Shown here: piece after piece, positions 35,701-47,700 of the stretch
Numbering within the stretch: the first letter of the stretch is position 1
Layout: every line of letters starts with the position of its first letter
DNA from: Hanleya hanleyi
Taxonomy: Eukaryota > Mollusca > Polyplacophora > Lepidopleurida > Hanleyidae
DNA: 64,000 nt
NCBI GenBank assembly: GCA_036873755.1
Contig: JAVTVY010018951.1
Span: forward strand, 1 to 64,000
Direction of reading: 5' to 3'
Program-made: the position numbers and the translations under genes
The notes under the pieces: generated by a model
What the model saw: the letters and a program-made list of their open reading frames with translations, nothing else
Told to the model about the DNA's origin: nothing
Databases searched by the model: none

Positions 35701-38700
35701 ACGGACGTATGGACAGACAGACGGATGTACATGGCGACGACAATACCCTGAGGCCAAAATGGCTGAGGGGTAAAAAACTTGACATTTTCTTTTGCAAACA
35801 TCTTGTAGAGAAAACCATTAGCGAATAATTTGAACATTCAGAGCTGAATAGAGAATGTTTTTGTGAACTTGCTTCTATTTAAGTGATCAAATTATTATAC
35901 CTCACCCCACTGAGTATTTGGTTCAATCATGGAAAAGATTCAGTTTCCTACAGGTTAATTTGTCCAACTCTCTGTCATAAGGAAATCAGCAAATAGTTTG
36001 TAGTATTTAAACTCTCACATGTACACGAGGTGAAGGATTGAGGCCTGTGAATAAACATCTTCATTATATCACGTCAATTCCTACGTTTCCACTTCGAATC
36101 TGCCTTGATTTATCTGACCACCTTCAAAATCCGAGGTGTAAATTTCACCTACGAACGAGTGATGAACTAATCAGAACCTACATGCCGTTTTGTGTAGTGT
36201 GACATCAAGTAGCGGCGTCAATCCTTCTAATATAGTGGTAGTGTTGGCCCAATATATAGGTCAGCCAATCAATAATGCTCTTCTAAGAGACATTTCGAAA
36301 TTCCAATGGTTTCGAGGTCAGTGACGTCTCTTGTCTATTTATAAGTTCTTTGAACATTGAAGGTGGCCAGATATACCGAAGTGTTCGAAGTGGGAACGTA
36401 GAAATTGGCTTGATAAAATGAAGATGGTGAATAAACATCACACCCAATTGTGTGTCCTGTACATGAACATGATGTATGGTGTCCCACCTCACTCCTACCC
36501 TGTATGGTGTCCCACCTCACTCCTACCCTGTATGGTGTCCTAGTTAACTCCTTTCCCCGCATGATGTCCCATTTCTCTCCTAGCTTCTCGTGTGATGTCT
36601 CATCTCACTCCTACCCTGCATGGTGTCCCACATCTCTCCGACCCTGTATGGTGTTCCATCTCATTCCTACCCTGTAGGGTGTCCCACGACATTCCTACCA
36701 TGTATGGTGTCCCACCTCATTCATACCCTGTAGGGTGACCCACCTCATTCATACCCAGTATCGTGTTCCACCTCATTCATACTCTGTATGGTGTTCCACC
36801 TCATTCATACTCTGTATGGTGTCCCACCTCACTCATACCTTGTATGGTGTCCCACCACACTCCTAGCCTGTATGATGTCCCACCTAATTCCTACCCTGTG
36901 TGGTGTCCCACCTCACTCCTAGCCCACATGCAGGGTTCATGCACAGAAATTCAGATTGAATTCCATGACTTTCCATGACCTTTTATGGACAAATTCCATG
37001 ACTTTTTCATGACCTATCAGAAATTCTCTATGGATAATGGGCACACCGAGAAAATCAGTTCACAGCCATGATGAGTGAGAAGAGCATTTTCATGGCATTT
37101 CTTTTTACACTGATGCAATTTGAGAACAGCCATTTCCCCCTAAATGCATGCTGGGAGTTTAAGAGAATTCCAAGACCAAAGTTACCTCCCCTGATGCAGA
37201 CTTGATCGCATTCGTAGACCACACGCAACATTCGGCGAATAGAACATTTCGCTGGTCCAGGAAATTCATCTTTTCGGTGAAAAAAATCGAGAGAAATATT
37301 GACCTGGCTGACATTTTCAAGTTCCATTTATTTTTTCCATGACCTCTCACAAAATTCAATGACCAGACACAAATTTCCATGACTTTCAAGGCCTGGAAAA
37401 TCAATTTTCAAATTCCATGACTTTCCAGGATTTTCCATGACCGCGGGAACCCTGCACATGGTGTCCCACCTTCAAACCTACCCAGTATGATATCTGACCC
37501 TCACACCCATTCGGTATGGTTTCCCACCCCACTATCCCATTTGGTGTCCCACCTCACTTCTTCCTGGCATGGTGTCCTCCTCTCAACCCTGCATGGTGTC
37601 CCAACTCACTTCTACCCCAGAAGGTAGACCACCTCACTCCTATCCCATATGGTGTCCCACCTCGCTCCTACCCTGAATGGTCTCCTGCCTCAATCCTACC
37701 CTGTATAGTGCCCACCTCACTGCTACCCTGTATGGTGTCCCACCTCACTCCTTCCTGGCATGGTGTCCTCATCTCAACCCTGCATGTTGTCCCAACTCAC
37801 TTCTACCCCGTAAGGTGTCCCACCTCACTACTACCCCATATGGTGTCCCACCTCACTCCTACCACATATGGTCTCCTGCCTCAATCCTACCCTGTATAGT
37901 GCCCACCTCACTCCTAACCTGTATGGTGTCCCACCTCACTCCTTCCTGGCATGGTGTCCTCATTTCAACCCGCATGGTGTCCCCACCTCACTTCTACCCC
38001 GTAAGCTGTCCCAACTCACTCCTACCCTGTATGGTGTCTCACCTCAAACCCACCCTAAATGGTGTTCCAAGTTTCTCTCCTATCCCATATGATGTCCCAC
38101 CTCATTTCTACCCTATATGGTGTCCCACCTCACTCCTACCTATATGGTGTCCCACCTCATTCATACCCAGTAATGTGTCCCACCTCATTCATAATCTGTA
38201 TGGTGTACTACCTCACTTCTACCCTGTATGGTGTCCTACCTCATTCATACCCTGTATGGTGTCCCACCACTCTCCTAGCCTGTATGATGTCCCACCTAAT
38301 TCCTACCCTGTATGGTTTCCCACCTCACTCCTACCCTGTATGGTGTCCCACCTCACTCCTAGCCCATATGGTGTCCCACCCTCACACATACCCAGTATTG
38401 TGTGTCACCCTCACACCCACTCAGTATGGTTCCCACCTCACTCCTATCCCATATGGTGTCTCACTCCTATCCCATATGGTGTCCCACCTCAGTCCTACCC
38501 TGAATGATCTGTCACATTCCGACCCTGTATGATGTCCCGCCTCAATCATATCCTTTATAGTGCACACCTCACTCCTACAATATATGGTGTTCCACCTCAC
38601 TCCTTCCTACCCTGAATGATCTGTCAAATTCCTACCCTGTATGATGTCCTGCCCCACTCCTACCCTGTAAGGTGTTCCACCTCTCTTCTTCCCCATATGG

Positions 38701-41700
38701 TATGCTCACCTGAACCCCGTATGTTGTCCCACCTCACTCCTACCCCGTATGGTGTCCCACCTTTAATCTACCCTATATGGTGTATTGCTCAACATTAACT
38801 GTCACCATGGCTGATTACTGGTGTATTTTGTCTTACCAAGCTCAAGCCCTTAGCAAGTATAATTTAAGCTGTACCCCAAAACACACAGGCAACAGTATCT
38901 AATTGTAGATTTATCTACTGTAAATACTCAAAATAACGCATTTTAAATATTTTTTTTGTGTTTAATTACAGCCCTGTAGGGCTCCCGGGGATTGATCTGG
39001 TGTGTCGTTGTGCACACTCCAGGTAATGGTAAGAATAGACCTCAACCCCTCACAGAGCTTGTCGTACATATAAAAGGCAATTAACTGAGGCGACCGTGGG
39101 GTTCCCAGGTGTGAAAAGGAATAGGACCCAAACATCGTGATATGACTGAAATAGTGTTGAAAGCGACGTTAGATCATATTCACTCACACACTCACTCTTT
39201 AATTAAATCAGAAATAAGGATAGTTGTACATCTATGTGCATGAACTACAGCATGGCTACATGTACAAATTAACTGGAGTTTCAAACCATGCAAAAAGAAA
39301 CCATGAACAAGAAAGCTGGAGATATTAAAAGCTTTTTTGGAATATGTAATTAACTATCACCAATAGAATATAATATTAACCAGGAAGAAGAAAGGGCACA
39401 GGGCCGCCATTATTCAACTGAAGAAAAGATTTCAATTAAAACAATTATGGGATTAATACAAAAAAATAAGCATAAAATGAGGATTTGAGACATCTTGATA
39501 ACATAATTATTTATAAATATTTCATTAATTTTTTATATATATAATTGACAACTTACTTGAAACTTTAAAGCGCTTACGTAGCATACAGTAGTATTTTTTG
39601 CATTTGACCTGTGCGACTTTCATGTCTCCCGAATAATCTTTAAAGCAGTCCTTTACAGTTAACTTACGTCACCACTGTGTCGATGAAAACAGTAACCATC
39701 CGAACATGGGAGAACACCATAGAGACATGGGAAAGGTAGGAAAAACAGTTATCTGTAACCAAGGCGTCTGGAATCTTGTTATATCTGGTCCATTAGGCCT
39801 AACAACAGGGTGTTTAGTCAGAGGGCTGTGTAGGAGTGTTTTGCACTGTCTTGTACTGGCTTTGCAACATCTTAAAATGTATGCACCTGAAAGCTCTGAT
39901 GATGTAATTGTATATACTGATCACTGTCCATTGGTGTTCTTGGAGACATTTAAAACCAAGAGTCAAAGATTAGAATTACTGGAGTCTGAAAGCGACGTTA
40001 AATTCTATTCACTCACTCACCCTTACTGAAGTCTGATGATACAGCCATATGTTTTAAAAATTGTATATGTTCATGGTAGAAATAATATAATTGCTGATGC
40101 ACTGTTAAGAGAATAATTGTAATTGACTTACTGTAAATTGCCTTCACTAACCATCTACCATTATCTTAAGAGTGCTAGAGTGATCAGGGAAGCCCTGGAA
40201 TGTTCCAGGCAGTTGTTTACTGCCTCATGTTTGACATCATTCTCTGTAAGTTTTTCTGGGGATGTATATATGAGGAGTGTTGGCACAGCAAGTGAAAACC
40301 ATTCAGCTTGTGATCGGACAGTGATATATAAACAGTGTGTTTTTCCAGTCTGTGAGATGAACTGTATAAACAAGCGACATTCTGTAATATCGTAGTTATA
40401 TCGTCCCTATATGGCTGAAATAGCGCTGAACGCGACGTTAAACCCTAAATCACTCACACTATTGAGAAAGATTGTCAAGCCATCTCATGCATGTCATGGA
40501 GGGAGATCATGAAACTGGTGGAATAACTTTTGGACTGTCAACAAGTGTTTTAACGCAAAAGCATTTGTGTGGATTTACTAGTTAATGCAGCACAGAAGTT
40601 GTGGTTTAAGTCCCTTGTTGGAGATTTGTGTAATTTCACTGTGAAGTCGATGTAGTTGGGGAGTCTTCGTGCTGTTTCTCAGTTCAAGTTACAGAAATTG
40701 GACTTGGAAAAAAATCTTTGCTGGAGATGTGGAGTCTTGTGTGTTGTGTGTTGTGAAACTTATGGATTTCACAAGGAGTGGACATCAGGATTGGGCACAA
40801 GATAAAGGAACTCGGAGGAGTTGTACCACAACACTGGGAAGAAAGTGGACTGAATTGGACATTTAACGGACTGTGTATGAACATTTATAGGACCATTTAA
40901 GCTGCCTGCCATATTCTTTTACAGTATTGTAGTAAGCCTAAGGTTGGTGACATATTGTACCAATTTTTGTAACTGTTTTTGTTTTCTGGTTGGTTTTGAG
41001 AGCAATTTATATATATTCATGGGCGTATAACAATAATTAGAAATAGCAAAATCCTTGGTGTGACATCAATCCATGAACATTCAATTGTTCTTTATTACAA
41101 AATGGTGGGGCAGATTCCTATACATGTACTTACATGTAGATATGGGGATATAATTAGTGGATTATCAAGCTTGTGATGCATTAAATCGCAGGAGATTCTA
41201 TTGTTACTTCGTCTTCCAGGTGGAGGTGAACTGAATTCTTTTGAGGGTCATTAAATACTAGGGTTGTTCTTTATCCCACCTGGTGATTTTGGCGATTCCA
41301 GACATAGTTACACAAAATATCAACTGATCAACTGTTTTCCAGCTCTTGCCCTGTCTCTCCAATGTTACAAATTTCGGATTGGGTAAAAACAGGAAGTTTG
41401 AAAAAAGCTGCACAAACGCTGCACAGTTGCAAAAGCTTGAAATTGCAGTTGACTCTATACGACACTGTCAACCAAGGTAAATACCATATACATGAATCTT
41501 ACAAGCTACCATTGAAGAACATCGTCATGTGTATCTATTATGCATGTCGACTGAATGCGCAATGTAAGAGGGAGTAATAATGTGGTATTTATCTTGGTGA
41601 CAGTACTGTCTGTTACTGCAGGCTGGAAACAAGATCTGTGAATAAATGTTGAGTTACAAAGCGAATGAAGAAATGATTCCACGATATGGAGTATTACCTG

Positions 41701-44700
41701 CCATAAATTTTACTTGTATAAATAATTCTTTCTTTTTTCATGAATTTGCATGAGAACAAATTCATTCACAGTAAGAAGTAGGTGACAAAGATCAGAATAC
41801 ATGCCCATGTCCCAGGCCTTAAGATTGAGAAACTTCAAAAGTACCATATTCAAGAGTTAAAAGTTCGCAGCTATCCTCGATCTAGCTTACAGATAAACAT
41901 GCTGGAATACTGGTTCCTACAATCCACATGTAGGACAAAAGCATGTGATCTAATGGCATAGTGTTGTATTTCCACTTTTTACAGTTCTTGAAAACCTTGA
42001 CCATTAATTCTATCTATCTAAATAACGAACTCCTACATTCAACTTAATCTTTCAGAAACTTTACTCAAACCAATTTATCAGTAACTGTGACGTAATCATG
42101 CTAATAATAATACTTCTAATAATAATTCTCCACCATTTCTCTACAAAAAAGGGGTGCAGAGCAAGAGAGGTAACTAACCTGTTTCATGTAGCTCGACGGA
42201 ATGAGGCGGCTTAGATCAGCCAGGCAGTTGTTCATACGGTCTCTACGTCGCTTCTCAATAATCCTGTGAGACATGGGATCCTGGAGAAACAGCAGAAAAA
42301 GTCATATAAGTATTGACACATTCACGGTAACATATGTGTTTCCAGTGACATTGGTTGAAGTTCCATCTTTCAATATTTCAGCATAACATGTGAAATTTGA
42401 AGTGAACAAGCTGAGTAGCTAGCAGGTCCCCCACCAAGAAGCTTGTCTGGAAACTGGCTTCTCAAACACATGGGATATAATCACCATATATATTTTGTGT
42501 GATGTTAGATTATTGCTAAGAGTATGGTCTTGCTGATGTGAAGGGAATCTGTGATTGTGAGGGACAACATTGTAAAATTGTCTGTGGAAGAAAGGATGCG
42601 GGACGATGCAGAAATACCATCCAGTTGCATCATTGTGCCCCAAAACGAGTCTTTCTTTCTGAGATCCCAGTCATCTTATATCCCCCAAGTTTGACGTCGA
42701 TTGCTTGAGATATCACGTTCACAACATGGTTGGGACAGGAGGGATGGAAGGACGAATGAATGGGAAGCTACTGATGTGAAGCCACCCCCCCCAAGTTTGA
42801 AGTCAATCGGTTGAATTGTTCTCAAGATATCGCGTTCACAAGGCTGGAGTCAGATGGAATATGGATAGCGCAGTTTGCTGAAAAACAATCCCAGCCATCT
42901 TCTCACTGATGTGAAGTCACCCCCAAGTTTGAAGTCGATTGTTGAATTACTCTCGAGATAACGCGTTCACAACATGGTTAAGACATATGGAACCTAAGAT
43001 GGCTGACAGCAGCCATCTTAGATAATGCAGTTTGGTGAAAAACAATCCCAGTCATCTTCTCACTGATGTGAAGTCATCCCCCCAAGTTTGAAGTCGATAG
43101 GTTGAATTGTTCTCAATATCACCTTCTCAACATGGTTTGGACGGATGGATGGGTAGCCTTTTCAAGTCCCCTCCCAAGCAGGGGACAATTAGTTTAAATT
43201 TCAAAATTTGCTCAAGGAAAGGGAGATGAGACTTGCAGGATCCTATTTGGAATCTGTTTGGGGATTAGGATATCCATATGGACCTTAAGTTTTAGAATTC
43301 CATGAGAGAATGGGAAAATATACAAACTTCTGTGATAACCTTACACCATGCTATCCAAGATGCCTCTTGAAATATCATCATGTATATCAAAGATCAATGA
43401 TGTCTGCTGCACACTATCACAAAATTATCTTTGTTTCTATGATAGACTGAATTTTCTTCCAATTTTCTACACGGGCCAATGAAAATCTCTGATTTCAATT
43501 TGAAAATTTGAATTAACCAATCAAGTGCTTTAAAATTGTAAGATATCCCATGATGCACTGTTTCTAATACATGTAACTACATTGTTTTAGGGAACATTCA
43601 AGTACAAAGGACACAAATTTGATCTAAACTACATGTACATGTAGGTTACAGTTCTGACCTACAGGAATCATACAATTAATTTTGAATGGCCTGACTAATT
43701 TTGAAATCTGTCCTCAACATCAGTGGGGGGTGGGGGCAACCTGTGAACTTTCTCTGAAATTGAGATAAGAAGTTGATTTTGTTTTATAACTTTTGAATAA
43801 TTCAGGTCACATTTCAAAATCTCAAAGACCATCCACAGTTCTGTATGTCCAGGTATCTGGCGGGCTGGACTTTTTTAAAATAATCCTGTTTATTAGGCAG
43901 AAAAGGCCTATTTTTCTCAAATTCTCACTATCAGAACCAGCAATATCACTCAACATCCTAATGGAAATTCATTACCCAGAAACCTACATGTAGTTTCCAC
44001 TCTTCAAATATTTTCTTTCTGATCCTTTTTCATCATTTTTGGCAGTTCAGGACTCCAGAATCATATTTACATCATGTACATGTACCCTCTTCAATAATTG
44101 ATCACTGGTTCACGATTTCAGTCTGTTCTCATGTTTGGCCATGTGCATTCGTGACCTATAACCACTGGCATGCCTTAATCAATTATGATTCGCTCAACTA
44201 ACTTCTACATTTGAATGTCATGTGCCAGAAATCTGACTAATGCCACTGTCATTTCATCTCAAACATTGCCACAATTTTTTTAAAGTTTGCCGATCAAGGT
44301 AGGTGAAGAGTGATACACATATTTCCATGCTTAAGCTGGTCTTCAGTAATGTATTGATTTAATGTCTACATCATTTGTAAGGTACGTCACAAAATGTATT
44401 TAAACTCTTTTGTCAACATGTGCTTACACACAGACCTCAATTATCTAGCTCTCGATCAGCTTGTATTGGAAAAGTCCCGTTTGACACATTCAAACAGTCT
44501 AAAAATGTGTTTATGCATGTATATTAGACAGATAAAGATGATCATGCACCACTACAGGGATCTTTTTCTTCACAAAAAATATAAAAGTTTAAAACCATAG
44601 ACCACAATCACAGATTGCAAGAAGCATCAAGAAAATCTCATCAGATTTAATATATTCAGTGAGGTTTCCCATCCAGTGAGTGTGCTAAAATTGGGGAAAT

Positions 44701-47700
44701 CTATATTACATGTATTATTATTATCTATCCACAACATTATTCGTGTTGGCCATTTAATGAACTTAAAGTTGGGGAGGTAGGTAGGTTTCAAATTTTTAAT
44801 TCTCATAAATTCTTGAAATAACAGTCATTTTGTATAAGGGTCCACAAAATTCTGTTAAAAAACTTGAAAAAATATAATAATAAATTTGCTAACACAAACT
44901 TTTTTAAAATAAAAATATACATGTATATGGTTATGCAGGTTACAGGAAACACACAATTTATTGTGAATGGCCTAAAGCCCTGCTGATACAGAAGTACATG
45001 TAGCCGACATCCTAGTGTCATAGACATGTAAAAACTACAGGTAAATGTGAAAAGAGAAAAAAACAACCTCAAGAGATTTCAAGTTCAAAGCCAATATGGG
45101 GAGACTTTTTTTCTGTTGAATGTTTGCATTGAAGAGTCTTGACAATGTTAAAAAGAGATTGTCTGTGTTTACCCGAATCAATATTCCATGAGGCTTCTTC
45201 ACAGCTCTTTCATGTGGGACAAAGCAAAGTAACACGGAATAAATATTTGCTTAATGCGTAGCTTGTGGGTTTTATGATGTGCCTTTGAATGCAAATTTTG
45301 ATACCAGGGAAGCTCTTCAGAACAGCTGTCAAAGAAGATACAGAACTCATTGAGCTGTTGATTTTTCCTAAACGATCTATGCAAGGCAAAAATTTGCTTT
45401 TGTGTAAAATCTACAAAATCTGAAGTTGCCGGTGATGATTAATCAGGGCTTGCTACTCCACAGGAATCCGATTCCCGTCCACACTCTCGCAAAAAATATT
45501 TGTTGGATTCTCATAAAATTTCAGTGGTCTGTATACAAATGATAGCTTTGGATTACCGGGGATTCCTGCAGAGCTACACTATCAGAATCTGTTTGGATTT
45601 CCGTAAATTTTGACGAAAAAAAGTTCAGAAGAACTGTCAAATAAGGTGCTCATCAACCTGCTTTTTTTATTCAACAATCTATTAAAAGCAAGAAAATTTT
45701 TTGTGTAAAACCTACAAAAATCCTAACTATTCTGAGACAATCTTATTCTCACATTTGTTTATTCAAAGATTACAGAAAATGTACCGATATCCACCTGTAA
45801 GTAATTAATGTTTAAATTTAAAGAGGCTCAGAACTAGATTTTTAGATTTTAGGAGAGCCTTTTATTATGGGACATTTTAATGATTTTCAGGGGTTCAATA
45901 GATCAAATTAATCTGCCCTCTGTTGTAGATGTAGAAAAATGTTCACCTGTCTTCTCGGACAGAAAACTGAACAAACTCACATCAACAAATTGAATATTGT
46001 TGCAATAAAGACAAAAGAAAATCAACATAAATGTATATCATGAGTATTGCACAAATAAATCAGTCTTACATGTAGATAGCAGCAAAATGTTGAAAATCCT
46101 ACTCACTCACCCACTCCTAAGTAGCGGTAATTGATTTTGATTGATTATTACCTCTCGACCAAATTTGGCATCGTCCGTCTGTCCATAGTTGGTGAGGGCA
46201 CAATATTTATCTCTTTAAGGACTATATAGCCAGGCCCTCAAAATTCATACAGCAGTTGCACTTGGTGATGGGTCAGAAGCCTATGGAAAATGACCAACCT
46301 TGACCTAATTTAAAAGGTCAAATTCTAGTTTTTGCAAAATTCATATTGCTCACGTGACTGATGATGAACTTGAAGCTAACGACCTGTTTTGCAAGGTCAT
46401 TCACTGTTTATTATGATATATCTTGAAAAATCATAGCCAGGCTTTCCAAATAAACTGTATGCATCTGGTGATGATCCAGAAGTTAAAAATAACTGACCGT
46501 GACCCATTTGTTCAAGGTCAGATTTTAGTTTTATATTTTCACGTTGAGCGATGTTAAAAAAGCAACTAGTATTTTTTTGTTTTGTCTCATCTGACTGGGG
46601 AAAATCTGGCGGGGTATATTTGAGCTCACAGCTCTTGTTTTATTGGTTATGGTCAACGGATTTGGTAAATATTGCCCGCTCGGCACTTTCCCAACAACTC
46701 AATCTGGTGAGGGGTTTGGTGGAGCTATGATCAAAAATGTTTGTACTCACCCGTGGTATCTTAGGTTTCTTTGAACAGTGAAGATCATTCTCATCCGGTG
46801 CTGTGGCAAAGTTCAAAGGCCTAGAAACAGAAACAAAACCATTTTAATCAATTATTCTGTAAAACTCTGTCACAGATGCACATGCACAGTCCAATATTGA
46901 TCAGGTTGTACTGGGGAGCACTCGCTGTCAGTATCACTCAGTAACTGATTGGTACTGTTCAGTTACTTGTTGGTACTGAAGGGAGGGAGGGAATTTGGCT
47001 TAATGTCACACTCAAGTTTGTTTCACTCATATGGTGACAGTCAGTTTGGTTGATGGAGGAAGTCGGAGAAACCGGAGAGAACCACCGCCCTTCGGCAAGT
47101 AACTGACAAACTTTCACACATGGACCAGCTGGGCTCGAACCCATGCCGGTTCAGCGGTGTGAGGCTAGCGGTCACCAGTGAAGCGCCTTAGACCACTCGG
47201 CCACAGAGGGCCCCCTGTTGGTACTGAACGGGACATTTGGTTGGATTTCAGTTCCACTGACTGTTTCCTTATGAAAACTGAGCACAAACAGCCAGGAAAA
47301 CTGTTGTCCAATAATTGCAGCGGGGTCTTTCCATATTAATCCCTGGACAATGCTGTGTTGCCTGGGTGTCGCAACACTGGTACAAAACCTGTGGGCCAGT
47401 GTGCACGGGTTGTTATCATGATCTCTCCCCTATGTTTATAACATGGAGCAGGTTTTTCAACGACATGTAACTGGAATAAATATGATAATATGGATCAATT
47501 ATATATTCCTACGATTTCAAGAAAGGACCAATAAGCTTACACTCATGATAATTTTGGCAACTTCAGGTCGAAAATATCATCGACCTGATGATATCATCGA
47601 TTAAAAATATATTCTGGGACAGAGGTAAGTGCTTGGAATGACGAACCGCAGCTCAAGCAGGCATCAAGGCCAGACAGCACTGTCCAGGGATTAACTTCAT

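Noticed and set aside
37516..38532. Open frames of 127-276 codons in the minisatellite
   Set aside because: They overlap in different frames and encode rotating translations of one 28-bp unit.
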